A model generated the notes under the pieces. That model was not told the origin of the DNA. It did not search any database and saw only the letters and a program-made list of their open reading frames with translations. Below are positions 21,801 through 31,134 of a stretch of DNA of 34,300 nt, piece by piece. Position 1 is the first letter of the stretch. Each line of letters starts with the position of its first letter. Both the position numbers and the translations under genes were made by a program. The stretch is from Gammaproteobacteria bacterium (GTDB lineage Bacteria; Pseudomonadota; Gammaproteobacteria; Thiohalomonadales; Thiohalomonadaceae): NCBI GenBank assembly GCA_023228645.1, contig JALOAT010000043.1:1-34300 (forward strand). Reading direction: 5' to 3'.

Positions 21801-22334
21801 TTACACGCCCGAGTAGATCAACTCGACGCGGCGATTGAGACGCCACGCGGATTCGTCATGACCCTGCGCCGCCGGGCGCTCCTCACCGAAGCTGATGACC
21901 TGCTGCTGCCCCTTGGCCATGCCTTGCAGCAGCATCAGGCGTTCGATGGCCTGGGCGCGGCGCTCGCCGAGACCCAGGTTGTATTCGCGCGAGCCGCGCT
22001 CGTCCGCATGGCCCTCGATCACCACGGAGGCGTTCGGGTTGGCAGCCAGGAACTTGGCGTGTTCCGCGACGATGTTGCGGTCTTCGGCACTCACCTCGGA
22101 ACTGTCGAACGGGAAATAGAACACGCGCTTGGAGAGCGGGCTCTGCGGGTCTTCCAGCGGGCTGCCGGCGAAGCCGCGCTCGGTCTCCGCACCGGCCGCC
22201 TCAGCGCCGGGGGCCTGCTCTGCCGCCGCGCCCGGGGCTTCGGTGGGTTCGGTAGGGGTGGTCTGCTGCTGAGCACAGCCGGCAAAAAGCCCCACACCGG
22301 ACAACAGCACAAGAATTGCCATCAGCTTTTTCAT
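21801..22334 (-). CDS. pal: Peptidoglycan-associated lipoprotein Pal
   Basis: A 177-aa lipoprotein counted from MKKLMAILVLLSG; the longer frame upstream is not used. The lipobox LFAGC puts the lipidated Cys at about residue 20. A Thr/Pro/Glu/Ala-rich tether follows, then an OmpA-like domain (about 65-177) with VIEGHADERGSREYNLGLGERRAQA, which binds diaminopimelate in peptidoglycan. It partners with TolB and anchors the outer membrane during constriction. The Ala/Glu-rich linker is somewhat long. Confidence 0.97.
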   Translation of the reverse strand: MKKLMAILVLLSGVGLFAGCAQQQTTPTEPTEAPGAAAEQAPGAEAAGAETERGFAGSPLEDPQSPLSKRVFYFPFDSSEVSAEDRNIVAEHAKFLAANPNASVVIEGHADERGSREYNLGLGERRAQAIERLMLLQGMAKGQQQVISFGEERPAAQGHDESAWRLNRRVELIYSGV

Positions 22335-22347
22335 GGTTTTCCTCTTC

Positions 22348-23655
22348 TTACTTGAAATACGGAGACCACGCGGGTTCGCGCACGTCCCCTCTGCTGAGCC
22401 CAAGCCGCTGGTGGGCACGTCCATCCGCGGCCACCGCTTCCAGAACACCCCGCCCGCGGATCTCCGTCGCGTAGATGATCATGGCGCCATTAGGCGAAAA
22501 ACTGGGGGATTCGTCCAGTCGTGATTCGGTGAGCACGCGCAAATTACCGGTTTCGATGTCCATCACGCCGATGCGGAAGCGGTTGCCCTCGCCGGTGAGC
22601 AGGGCCAGCCGACGGCCGTCGGGCGAATAGCGCGCGCGGGCATTGTATGCCCCTTCGAAGGTCAGGCGCTCGGGCGATCCGGCGGGCATCCCGCCACTCA
22701 TGGGCAGGCGGTAGATCTGCGGCCGACCGCCGCGATCGGAGGTAAACACCAGCGCTCGGCCATCCGGCGACCAGGCGGGTTCCGTATCGATGGCCCAGTT
22801 TTCGGTCACGCGCGTCAATCGCGAAGAGGCCAGTTCGAGCACGTAGACCTCCGGGTTGCCGTCGCGCGACAGGGTCAGCGCGAGATGGCGCCCGTCCGGC
22901 GACCAGGCCGGCGCGCTGTTGATGCCCTGGTAGGAGGCCACCTTCTCGCGCTTGCCGCTGGCGACCTCCTGCACATACACGCCAGAACGCCCCTCTTCGA
23001 AGGACACATAGGCGAGCCGGCGCCCATCCGGCGACCAGGCCGGCGACATGATGGGCTGGCTGGAGGTGAGGATGATCTGCTCGTTGTAGGCGTCGGAATC
23101 CGCCACCGCCAGACGATAGGTGCGCTTGCCGTCCGCGCCGCGCTCCTCGGTCACGTAACTGATGTTGGTGTCGAAGGCACCGCGCTCACCGGTGAGCTTC
23201 TCGTAGATGATGTCGCTGATCTGATGCGCCACCCGGCGCAGCTGATTGGCCGTGGCCGGGATGCTGTAGCCCAGCAGTTGTTGGCTGCGCGGCACGTCGA
23301 GCAACTGGAATTCGACCATGAAACCGCCGCCCTCGCGCGGCCGCACCCGGCCGATCACCAGGCTCTCTGCGCCGGTGCCGCGCCAGGCGGCATAGTCCAC
23401 CTGCGCGGTCTGGGTGGGACGCGCCGGCAGGCGGTCGAGGGCGAGCGGCGCAAAGCGCCCGCTGCGCGCCAGGTCGGCACTGACCACCGCGGCGACGTCA
23501 TGGGGCAGCGGGGTTGCACCGGTCCAGGCGAATGGCACCACGGCCACCGGCAGGGCGCCCTCCATGCCTTCGGTGATCTCGATGTTGAGCACGGCCTGCG
23601 CTGTACCCGTCGAGCACAACGCAGCCACCAGCAATATGCGCAGGATCGTCCGCAC
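22348..23655 (-). CDS. tolB: Tol-Pal system periplasmic protein TolB
   Basis: A 435-aa periplasmic protein starting at GTG immediately after the tolA stop. Signal peptide about 1-21 (ends GTAQA). The N-terminal alpha/beta domain (to about 165) is followed by a six-bladed beta-propeller with recurring PAWSPDGRRLAYVSFE-type blades. It connects Pal and TolA in the periplasm. Length is normal. The GTG start may lower its yield relative to TolA. Confidence 0.97.
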   Translation of the reverse strand: MRTILRILLVAALCSTGTAQAVLNIEITEGMEGALPVAVVPFAWTGATPLPHDVAAVVSADLARSGRFAPLALDRLPARPTQTAQVDYAAWRGTGAESLVIGRVRPREGGGFMVEFQLLDVPRSQQLLGYSIPATANQLRRVAHQISDIIYEKLTGERGAFDTNISYVTEERGADGKRTYRLAVADSDAYNEQIILTSSQPIMSPAWSPDGRRLAYVSFEEGRSGVYVQEVASGKREKVASYQGINSAPAWSPDGRHLALTLSRDGNPEVYVLELASSRLTRVTENWAIDTEPAWSPDGRALVFTSDRGGRPQIYRLPMSGGMPAGSPERLTFEGAYNARARYSPDGRRLALLTGEGNRFRIGVMDIETGNLRVLTESRLDESPSFSPNGAMIIYATEIRGRGVLEAVAADGRAHQRLGLSRGDVREPAWSPYFK

Positions 23656-23657
23656 CT

Positions 23658-24485
23658 CTACCCCTCTGTGTGGAACCTGAAGTTGATTTCCCGATCGAAC
23701 ACGTCCGGCGTGGGCGGCGCAGGCAGCGGCGAGGCCTTGCGCACCGCCGCCTCCACGGAACGGTCCAGGGCCGGGCTGCCGCAGCTTTGCAGCAACCGCA
23801 CCTCTTCCACCTCGCCGCCCGGCAGCTGGCGCACGAACACCTGGCAGTTCACGCTGCCCGCGGTGCCGGCCGGACGCAGCCAGTTGCGCGACACCTTGTT
23901 GGCGATGAGGTCGATGTACTCCGCCTTGATACGGCTGTTGATGCTGGCCGTTTCGCGGACCAGCCGCTCCTGCTCGGCGGCGAGCTTGGCCTTGAAGGCC
24001 GCTTCTGCTTCGGCCTTCTGCTGAGCCTCACGCTTTTCTTGCAGAGCCTTCAGGCGTTTCGCCTCTTCCTCGCGCTTCTTCTCGATGGCCGCCTTCTCCG
24101 CGGCGACGCGCTGTTGTTCGGCCTTGAGATCCGCAAGACGCTTGCGTTCCGCCTCGCTGGCGCGCTGCTCCTGGTCGCGTTTCTTTTTCAGGTCGGCAAG
24201 ACGCTTGGCCTCCTTTTCGCGGGCGAGACGCATCTGCTCCGCGTCCTTGGCGAGCTTTTGCTGGCGCGCGGCCTCGGCGGCGCGGCGCGCCTGCTCGTCC
24301 GTGCGCAGTTTTTTCAGTTCGCGTTCCACCATCGCCTCGTCCACCGCCACGGTCTCGACGGCCTCCATCACGGGTGCGGCCACCGGCAGGCGCGCAGGTT
24401 CGTTGTGGAAGCTGAAGGCCAGTGCGGCGAGGACGAATACGTGCACGCCCAGGGAGATGCCGATACCGAAGGTCCGATCGTCCAT
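23658..24485 (-). CDS. tolA: TolA, energy-transducing envelope protein
   Basis: A 275-aa protein with an N-terminal TM helix (about 6-27, GIGISLGVHVFVLAALAF). A long, highly charged Lys/Glu/Ala coiled-coil (about 50-185) follows, then a C-terminal globular TonB/TolA-type domain (about 190-275) with SRNWLRPAG and NCQVFVRQLPGGEVEEVRLLQSCG, a likely disulfide pair. It spans the periplasm between TolQR and TolB/Pal. It is shorter than the E. coli protein (about 420 aa) because of a shorter helical domain. Confidence 0.96.
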   Translation of the reverse strand: MDDRTFGIGISLGVHVFVLAALAFSFHNEPARLPVAAPVMEAVETVAVDEAMVERELKKLRTDEQARRAAEAARQQKLAKDAEQMRLAREKEAKRLADLKKKRDQEQRASEAERKRLADLKAEQQRVAAEKAAIEKKREEEAKRLKALQEKREAQQKAEAEAAFKAKLAAEQERLVRETASINSRIKAEYIDLIANKVSRNWLRPAGTAGSVNCQVFVRQLPGGEVEEVRLLQSCGSPALDRSVEAAVRKASPLPAPPTPDVFDREINFRFHTEG

Positions 24486-24486
24486 G

Positions 24487-24918
24487 TCAGCGCTCCGGCG
24501 GCTCGGTGAGCAGACCGACTTTGCTGATGTCCTTCTGCTTCAGCGCGGCGATGAGTTGCACCACCTTGCCGTAGTTGGCGTTACGATGCCCGCCCACGTT
24601 CACCGGCGTGTTGGGGTGCAGGCGTTGGAAGGCCACCACACGATGCACGAGATCGCCAAGCGCCAGTGGCTCCTGTTTCTCGCCGTCGAGATTCAGATGG
24701 TAGCGGCCGTCCTGCTCCACGGAGATGACGATGATGTGACCGTCGGAGGAGGTGACCGGCTCGGCGCTGGCTTGGGGCAGGTCGACCTTCACGCCCTGGG
24801 TGAGCAGGGGCGCCGTGACCATGAAGATCACCAGCAGCACCAGCATCACGTCGATGTACGGCACGACGTTGATCTCCCCGATGGGACGCCGGCGTTTTCT
24901 GACGTGCTGCGCCGCCAT
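24487..24918 (-). CDS. tolR: TolR, proton-channel subunit
   Basis: A 143-aa ExbD/TolR protein with a basic N-terminus (RKRRRPIGEINVVPYID). A single TM helix at about 21-41 carries the essential Asp (YIDVMLVLLVIF). The periplasmic domain ends in VGLLTEP. With TolQ it turns proton flow into TolA movement. It is separated from tolA by a single base and from tolQ by 8 bp. Confidence 0.97.
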   Translation of the reverse strand: MAAQHVRKRRRPIGEINVVPYIDVMLVLLVIFMVTAPLLTQGVKVDLPQASAEPVTSSDGHIIVISVEQDGRYHLNLDGEKQEPLALGDLVHRVVAFQRLHPNTPVNVGGHRNANYGKVVQLIAALKQKDISKVGLLTEPPER

Positions 24919-24926
24919 GCCGTGCC

Positions 24927-25622
24927 TCAGGCCGCCGAATCCAGGGCCGGGTTGTAGACCTGGCGGTGCAGCAGGCTCGTGAACTCCTCCACGAAGGTCT
25001 CGTTGCGGTTCATGAGCCGCTCCACATCATTGGTGAAGCGGTTATAGGCGATCACCGCCGGGATGGCCGCGAACAGGCCCATGGCGGTGGCAATGAGGGC
25101 CTCGGCGATGCCCGGGGCGACCATGGACAGCGTGGCGTATTGCACGCCGCCCAGGGCGCGAAAGCTGTTCATGATGCCCCACACGGTGCCGAACAGACCC
25201 ACGTAGGGGCTCACGGAACCCACCGTGGCGAGCAAGGAAAGATGCCGTTCCAGGCGGTCCTGCTCGCGATTGAGCGCCGCGCGCATGGCCCGTTGCGCGC
25301 CCTCCACCACCGCCTCCGGGTGGCCGATGGCCGGCTTGCTGAGCCGGGCGTACTCGCGGAAACCCGCCTCGAACAACGCCTTGGGGCCCGTGGCGTCTTC
25401 GCGGTTCTTGCTCACTTGACGGAACAGTTCGATGAGGTCGATGCCCGACCAAAAACGCCTCTCGAAGGCCGCGGCCTCTTCACCCAGGCGGGCAAGCGCA
25501 CGCCATTTTTCGATGAGGATGGCCCAGGACATGACGGACACGGCCAGTAGCAACAACATGACCGCCTGTACCACCAGGCTCGCGTTGAGAAATAGGCTGA
25601 AAAAGGAGGCGTCGACGCTCAT
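24927..25622 (-). CDS. tolQ: TolQ, proton-channel subunit
   Basis: A 231-aa MotA/TolQ/ExbB protein counted from MSVDASFFSLFLNASL; this ATG overlaps the ybgC stop by four bases, which decides it over the longer frame. TM1 is at about 15-37, a cytoplasmic loop follows, then TM2 (SVSPYVGLFGTVWGIMNSF) and TM3 (IAEALIATAMGLFAAIPAVIAYNRF), whose Thr and polar residues line the proton path. It forms the pentamer around TolR. Confidence 0.97.
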   Translation of the reverse strand: MSVDASFFSLFLNASLVVQAVMLLLLAVSVMSWAILIEKWRALARLGEEAAAFERRFWSGIDLIELFRQVSKNREDATGPKALFEAGFREYARLSKPAIGHPEAVVEGAQRAMRAALNREQDRLERHLSLLATVGSVSPYVGLFGTVWGIMNSFRALGGVQYATLSMVAPGIAEALIATAMGLFAAIPAVIAYNRFTNDVERLMNRNETFVEEFTSLLHRQVYNPALDSAA

Positions 25623-26024
25623 TCCGTCCCCTTCGATAGGGCTTGCTGGATATTCCGCGGCAGGGGCCTGGGCTTGAAGGTTTTCTCCTCCAGGCACACG
25701 ATTTTGATGATACCTTCGCACAAAACCGTGTCACCGCGCCGGACCTGTTGCACGAAAACGAGGCTGGCGCCCCCCGCCTTGTCCAATTCCGCACTCACCG
25801 TCAGCGCGTCGTTGAAGCGCGCCGGCAGGCGATAATCCAGTTCCACGGCACGAACGGCAAACAGCAGGCCCTGCTCTGCGCGCAGGGCGTCCTGCTCGAA
25901 ACCCCGGGTGCGCAGCCATTCGGTACGGGCGCGCTCCATGAATTTCAGGTAATTAGCGTAGTAGACCACCCCGCCGCTGTCGGTGTCCTCGTAATAGACC
26001 CGCACCGGCCAGAGGAACTCGCCC

Positions 26025-26044
<20 letters not shown>
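25619..26044 (-). CDS. ybgC: Tol-Pal-associated acyl-CoA thioesterase YbgC
   Basis: A 141-aa hot-dog-fold thioesterase. The active-site segment is YYEDTDSGGVVYYANYLKFMERARTEWL, split here around the catalytic Asp (YEDTD). It hydrolyses short-chain acyl-CoA and associates with envelope lipid metabolism. It overlaps the ruvB end by 20 bp, so the Tol genes and ruv genes are physically fused into one series. An alternative start two codons later (MTTSKGEF) would shorten the overlap. Confidence 0.95.
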
Positions 26045-27077
<1,033 letters not shown>

Positions 27078-27111
27078 CTCGAACGGCCTGAAAATACATC
27101 AAAGGAAAATC

Positions 27112-27255
27112 CAACACAGAGGCGCAGAGAACACAGAGAAGATTGTGTGTGCTTGGGTGCATTGCCAATCCCAAGCAGCGGGAGATCTCGCGGGCGTGCA
27201 CAAATCCAAACAGCGCTCACCTCTGTGTTCTCTGCGTCTCTGCGCCTCTGTGTTG
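27112..27255. repeat. Inverted repeat of ACACAGAG/GCGCAGAGA units between ruvA and ruvB
   Basis: The left arm 27112-27138 begins CAACACAGAGGCGCAGAGA and ends ACACAGAG. The right arm 27221-27255 is its reverse complement plus one extra 8-nt unit (CGCAGAGA). An 82-bp centre separates them. The arms are related to those at 29248-29378. The extra unit shows that the element varies by whole repeat units. Confidence 0.8.
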
Positions 27256-27268
27256 AAGCCTTTCTTCT

Positions 27269-27874
27269 TCACACCTTCACCGCCCGTTTGAGCGCCGCGC
27301 GGATGAGGTCTTCGCTGGAGAGGTCTTCGTCCAGGCCGTTGACCAGGCGGCTGGCTTCCTGGGGTTTGTAGCCCAGGGCGACCAGGGCGCTGATGGCGTC
27401 ACGCAGGGCTTGGCTGCCGCTCGGCGCGACTGGCACCGGCTGGGCGGTGGGCAGCACGGGCACGGGTTGCCAGTCGTCGAGGCGGTCGCGCATCTCCACC
27501 ACCAGGCGCTCGGCGGTCTTCTTGCCCACGCCGGGCAGGCGCTGAAGCGCGGCGGTGTCGCCCTCCTGCACGCAGCGGGCGAAGTCGTTGGCGGAGATGC
27601 CCGAGAGGATGGTGAGCGCCAGCTTCGCGCCCACGCCGTTCACCTTCATCAGGCTGCGGAACATCGTACGCTCGCTGAGCGTGGCGAAGCCGAACAGCAG
27701 GTGGGCGTCCTCGCGCACCACCAGTTGGGTGTAGAGCGTGACGACCTCGCCCAGGCCCGGCAGCTGGTAGAAGGTGCTCATGGGCGCTTCGATCTCATAG
27801 CCCACGCCCTGCACGTCCAGCAGCAGTTGCGGCGGGTGCTTCTCGGCGAGGGTGCCGCGCAGTCGTCCAATCAT
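27269..27874 (-). CDS. ruvA: Holliday junction DNA helicase subunit RuvA
   Basis: A 201-aa tetramer-forming protein counted from MIGRLRGTLAEKHPP; this ATG overlaps the ruvC stop by four bases. The OB-fold N-terminus is followed by two HhH motifs (VNGVGAKLALTILSG and LPGVGKKTAERLVVEM) that grip the four-way junction. A Pro/Ala linker leads to domain III (ALRDAISALVALGYKPQEASRLV), which contacts RuvB. Length and domain order are normal. Confidence 0.97.
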   Translation of the reverse strand: MIGRLRGTLAEKHPPQLLLDVQGVGYEIEAPMSTFYQLPGLGEVVTLYTQLVVREDAHLLFGFATLSERTMFRSLMKVNGVGAKLALTILSGISANDFARCVQEGDTAALQRLPGVGKKTAERLVVEMRDRLDDWQPVPVLPTAQPVPVAPSGSQALRDAISALVALGYKPQEASRLVNGLDEDLSSEDLIRAALKRAVKV

Positions 27875-28422
27875 CGCCGGCGTGCTCCATAGCGGGCGCC
27901 CGCGGGCAGGCCCGCGGCTTTGGCGGTTGCGCTCATGCGCGCCAGGGTCTGGCCGATGTTGAGGTGGCACACGGCCACCGCGAGCGCGTCGGCGGCGTCT
28001 TCCTGCGGTGCGCCGGGGAGGCGTAACAATGCCTGCATCATGTGTTGTACCTGCGCCTTGGCGGCGTTGCCCTTGCCCACCGCAGCCTGCTTGATCTCGG
28101 CGGGCATGTATTCGGCGACGGTGAGCCCCGCGTCCATCACCGCGCACAGCGCGGCGCCGCGCGCCTGGCCGAGTTTCAGGGCGGAATCGGGATTGCGGTG
28201 CATGAACACCCGCTCGATGGCCACCTGCTCGGGGCCGTAGATGCGGATGATGTCACGGATGCCGTCGAAAATGGTCTTGAGCCGGCCGGGGAAGTCGCCC
28301 TCCCCGGCGCGGATGCAGCCGCTTTCCACGTAGCGAAGGCGCATGCCCACGCGCTCGATGATGCCGAAGCCCGTGCGGCGTGAGCCGGGGTCGATGCCGA
28401 GCACGCGCAGGGTCGGCTCCAT
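27871..28422 (-). CDS. ruvC: Crossover junction endodeoxyribonuclease RuvC
   Basis: A 183-aa resolvase. The catalytic acidic residues lie in LGIDPGSRRTGFGII, VAIERVFMH and the late DAADALAVAVCH pair, the usual four of the RNase H-like fold. It cuts Holliday junctions symmetrically. It begins 1 bp after the yebC stop, so yebC-ruvC-ruvA may share transcription. Confidence 0.97.
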   Translation of the reverse strand: MEPTLRVLGIDPGSRRTGFGIIERVGMRLRYVESGCIRAGEGDFPGRLKTIFDGIRDIIRIYGPEQVAIERVFMHRNPDSALKLGQARGAALCAVMDAGLTVAEYMPAEIKQAAVGKGNAAKAQVQHMMQALLRLPGAPQEDAADALAVAVCHLNIGQTLARMSATAKAAGLPAGARYGARRR

Positions 28423-28423
28423 G

Positions 28424-29173
28424 CTACTTGGCCAGCTTGGCCATCACCTCATCGCTGAAGTCGGCATTGGTGTAGACGTTCTGCACGTCGTCCAGGTCTT
28501 CCAGCACGTCGACCATTTTCATGACGCGCTCGGCGTCTTCAAGCGCCAGGTCGACCGTGGTGGACGGATTCATGGTGATCTCCGCCATCTCGGGCGTGAG
28601 TCCCGCGGCCGCCATGGCCTCCTTCACGTCGACGAAGTTTTCCGGACTGGTGAGCACGTCGATGCTGCCGTCGTCGTTGGTGACCACGTCATCGGCGCCG
28701 GCCTCCAGGGCCGCCTCCATCACCTTGTCCTCGTCGCTGCCGGCGGCGAAGGTGAGAATGCCGGTCTTGCTGAACAGGTACGCCACGGAACCGTCGGTGC
28801 CCAGATTGCCGCCGTGCTTGGTGAAGGCGTGGCGCACTTCCGAGACGGTGCGGTTGCGGTTGTCGGACAGGCAATCGACCATGACCGCCACGCCGCCCGC
28901 GCCGTAGCCCTCGTAACGAATGGCCTCGTAATTGTCGCCCTCGCCCGCACCGGCGCCGCGCTTGACCGCGCGCTCGACGGTGTCCTTGGTCATGTTGGCG
29001 CCGAGCGCCTTGTCGATGGCCGCGCGCAGGCGCGGATTGGAGTTCGGATCACCGCCGCCCATGCGCGAGGCCACGGTGATCTCACGGATGAGCTTGGTGA
29101 AGATCTTGCCGCGCTTCGCATCCTGGGCGTTCTTGCGATGCTGGATATTCGCCCACTTGCTGTGACCTGCCAT
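28424..29173 (-). CDS. yebC: YebC/PmpR-family translation/regulatory protein
   Basis: A 249-aa protein counted from MAGHSKWANIQHRKNAQDAKR, the invariant family N-terminus; the longer frame reads into a repeat and is rejected. The signature NYEAIRYEGYGAGGVAVMVD and the acidic C-terminal domain are intact. Members were described as transcription regulators and, more recently, as ribosome factors that relieve stalling at proline-rich motifs. The place next to ruvC is the standard gammaproteobacterial order. Confidence 0.96.
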   Translation of the reverse strand: MAGHSKWANIQHRKNAQDAKRGKIFTKLIREITVASRMGGGDPNSNPRLRAAIDKALGANMTKDTVERAVKRGAGAGEGDNYEAIRYEGYGAGGVAVMVDCLSDNRNRTVSEVRHAFTKHGGNLGTDGSVAYLFSKTGILTFAAGSDEDKVMEAALEAGADDVVTNDDGSIDVLTSPENFVDVKEAMAAAGLTPEMAEITMNPSTTVDLALEDAERVMKMVDVLEDLDDVQNVYTNADFSDEVMAKLAK

Positions 29174-29247
29174 TGGAAACCTCGTACTCTCGCAATCGCA
29201 CGATCCTAACACCGGGCCGATGGGGTCGGAAGCGCTGAGCCCAAAAG

Positions 29248-29378
29248 CCCAACACAGAGGCGCAGAGACACAGAGATCACAGAGGGAATGAGGGGCCAGT
29301 GATTGCACGGCACCCACGCAAGGCAGATGACATATTCGATCCTCTGCGTCCTCTGTGTCTCTGCGCCTCTGTGTTGGG
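29248..29378. repeat. Inverted repeat of ACACAGAG/GCGCAGAGA units between the FHA gene and yebC
   Basis: Arms 29248-29285 and 29341-29378 are 38 nt each and complementary except for three or so positions. Both start CCCAACACAGAGGCGCAGAG. The 55-bp centre has no similarity to the centre of the copy at 27112-27255, so only the arms are conserved. Confidence 0.8.
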
Positions 29379-29396
29379 TGTTTTCCCCGGCGCGGC

Positions 29397-29771
29397 TCAG
29401 GAGGAGGGATCGGAGAGCAGGAACACCGTGCTGTCCATGGCGTCGGTGTTTTCCTCGTAGACCAGTTCGTGCTGGCCCAGGCGGATGATGTCGCCGTGGT
29501 GCAGGCGCCGGCGCTGGATGCGTTCGCCGTTCACCAGGGTGCCGTTGGTGCTGCCTGCATCCTCCAGCTGCACCACCGGGTAGCTCTCCAGATACTCGCT
29601 CGGGGTGATCAGCAAGACGGCATGGACGCCGCTCACGGCCGGGTCGTCCAGCTGGATGTCGTTGCCGCGGCGCCGTCCGATGGCGATGCGCGCCTTGTCG
29701 AGCATGCAGGAGCGCACCACCAGCCCGTCGCAGCGCACCGTAAGCCGCGGTTTCATGCCGATCTCAGCCAT
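29397..29771 (-). CDS. Single FHA-domain protein
   Basis: A 124-aa cytoplasmic protein that is almost entirely one forkhead-associated domain. It shows IGRRRGNDIQLDDPAVSGVHAVL (the Arg and Ser/His of the phosphothreonine pocket), DAGSTNGTLVNGERI and HGDIIRLGQHELVYE. FHA domains bind phosphothreonine peptides. It is 1 bp downstream of another FHA gene and completes the kinase-phosphatase-FHA set. Likely a reader of the kinase's output; the partner is unknown. Confidence 0.92.
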   Translation of the reverse strand: MAEIGMKPRLTVRCDGLVVRSCMLDKARIAIGRRRGNDIQLDDPAVSGVHAVLLITPSEYLESYPVVQLEDAGSTNGTLVNGERIQRRRLHHGDIIRLGQHELVYEENTDAMDSTVFLLSDPSS

Positions 29772-29772
29772 G

Positions 29773-30363
29773 TCACTCCACCTCGAAACGCAGGCGCGAG
29801 CCGGCGATCTCGATCTCGTCGCCGCTGGCCAGCGCCACGCCCTTCACAGCCACCGGCAGGTGGTTCACCTGCGGCGGCTTGCCGGCCATGGGCAGCAGCC
29901 GAAATCCGCCCGCCTCGCGCAGCAGCACGGCCACTTCGCCGGACTTGCCAAGGGTGGTGCGCTCCTGGGTCACGTCGAGCACGCTGCCCGCACGCGCCCC
30001 CGCCAGCACGCGCAGGCGCGCGGTGCGGGCCGGCGCCTGGGCGGGGGCGAACACCACCGTCGCGGCCATGTCCTGGACCTGTTCGTCGATGAACTTCAAC
30101 TCATGCTGGCCGATGCGTATCACGTCGCCGTGCCGCAGTTCCTGCTTACTGATGCGGACGCCGTTGACGAAGGTGCCGTTGGTGCTGTCCAGATCGGTGA
30201 TGGCAGGGGCGCCCATGAGGGACACGGCCGCGTGCTCGGAGCTGACCGTCTGATCGTCCAGCAACACGTCATTGCCGGCCTTGCGCCCGATGGTGGTGCG
30301 CTGCTGGTCCAGGGGGTAGTCCCGCAGGCTGACCCCCTCACGGGTGATGATGAGCTTCGGCAT
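29773..30363 (-). CDS. Two-domain FHA protein, second domain degenerate
   Basis: A 196-aa protein. A complete FHA domain (about 20-95) has TIGRKAGNDVLLDDQTVSSEHAAV and DLDSTNGTFVNGVRI. After a linker with Ala/Pro, a second FHA-like fold (about 115-196) keeps TLGKSGEVAVLL and LASGDEIEIAGSRLRFEVE. It lacks the Arg/Ser/His pocket and the STNGT turn, so it probably does not bind phosphothreonine. It lies between the phosphatase (51 bp upstream) and the second FHA gene. Confidence 0.92.
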   Translation of the reverse strand: MPKLIITREGVSLRDYPLDQQRTTIGRKAGNDVLLDDQTVSSEHAAVSLMGAPAITDLDSTNGTFVNGVRISKQELRHGDVIRIGQHELKFIDEQVQDMAATVVFAPAQAPARTARLRVLAGARAGSVLDVTQERTTLGKSGEVAVLLREAGGFRLLPMAGKPPQVNHLPVAVKGVALASGDEIEIAGSRLRFEVE

Positions 30364-30414
30364 ATCGGTCCTCTGGTCAAAACACGGCCGGCACGGGCGG
30401 GCCGGTTCGTGGTC

Positions 30415-31134
30415 TCAAAGCACGTCCACCACGATGGCCGAGACGTTGTCGCTGCCGCCCTTCTCATTGGCCAGGGCCACCAGGTCGAGGGCGGCGACCT
30501 CCGGCGGCATGCCGCGGGCGAGCACGACGGCGATCTCGGCGTCATCCGCCAGGTCGTTGAGGCCGTCGGAACACAGCAGCAGGCGATCGCCGCTGCGCAG
30601 GTCGTGGCGCTGCACCTCCACATCCACCGCCGAGGCGCTGCCCAGGGCGCGGGTAATCACGTGGCGATGGCCCGATGCCCTCGCCTCCTCGGCGCTCATG
30701 AATCCGCCGCTGACCATTTCCTGCACCAGGGAATGATCGAGGGTGAGCCGTTCGAGGGCGCCCGCCCGCCAGCGGTACAGGCGGGAATCGCCCACATGGG
30801 CCACCACCAGTTCTCGGCCCAGGAACTGTACCGCCACCACGGTGGAGCCCATGCCCGCGTAGACCGCATTGGCCGCCGCGCGGCTGTGGATCTGTGCGTT
30901 GGCCTCGTGCACGGCGGCGGCCAGGTGTTGTTCCGGTTCACCGGCCGGGTCTGCCCGCAGGCGCGCGTCCAGGATGGACACCACCAGGCCACTGGCGACA
31001 TCGCCGGCATTCTGCCCGCCGACGCCGTCGGCGAGCACGGCGAAGCCGCGCGACTCGTCCCAGACGATGGCGTCTTCGTTGCGCTGGCGCTGGCGGCCCG
31101 GGTCGGTCACGCCCCAGATACGGATATTCGCCAT
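30415..31134 (-). CDS. PP2C-type Ser/Thr protein phosphatase
   Basis: A 239-aa phosphatase counted from MANIRIWGVTDPGRQRQRNED. Metal-binding motifs are RNEDA, VLADGVGGQNAG, VAHVGDSRLYRW, CSDGLNDL and KGGSDNVSAIVV, all intact, as in Stp1/PrpC. Its ATG shares one base with the stop of the kinase gene (TGATG), so it is translated by re-initiation. It likely reverses the kinase's phosphorylations. The same frame stays open far upstream inside the kinase gene; that extension is a GC-rich artefact. Confidence 0.95.
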   Translation of the reverse strand: MANIRIWGVTDPGRQRQRNEDAIVWDESRGFAVLADGVGGQNAGDVASGLVVSILDARLRADPAGEPEQHLAAAVHEANAQIHSRAAANAVYAGMGSTVVAVQFLGRELVVAHVGDSRLYRWRAGALERLTLDHSLVQEMVSGGFMSAEEARASGHRHVITRALGSASAVDVEVQRHDLRSGDRLLLCSDGLNDLADDAEIAVVLARGMPPEVAALDLVALANEKGGSDNVSAIVVDVL

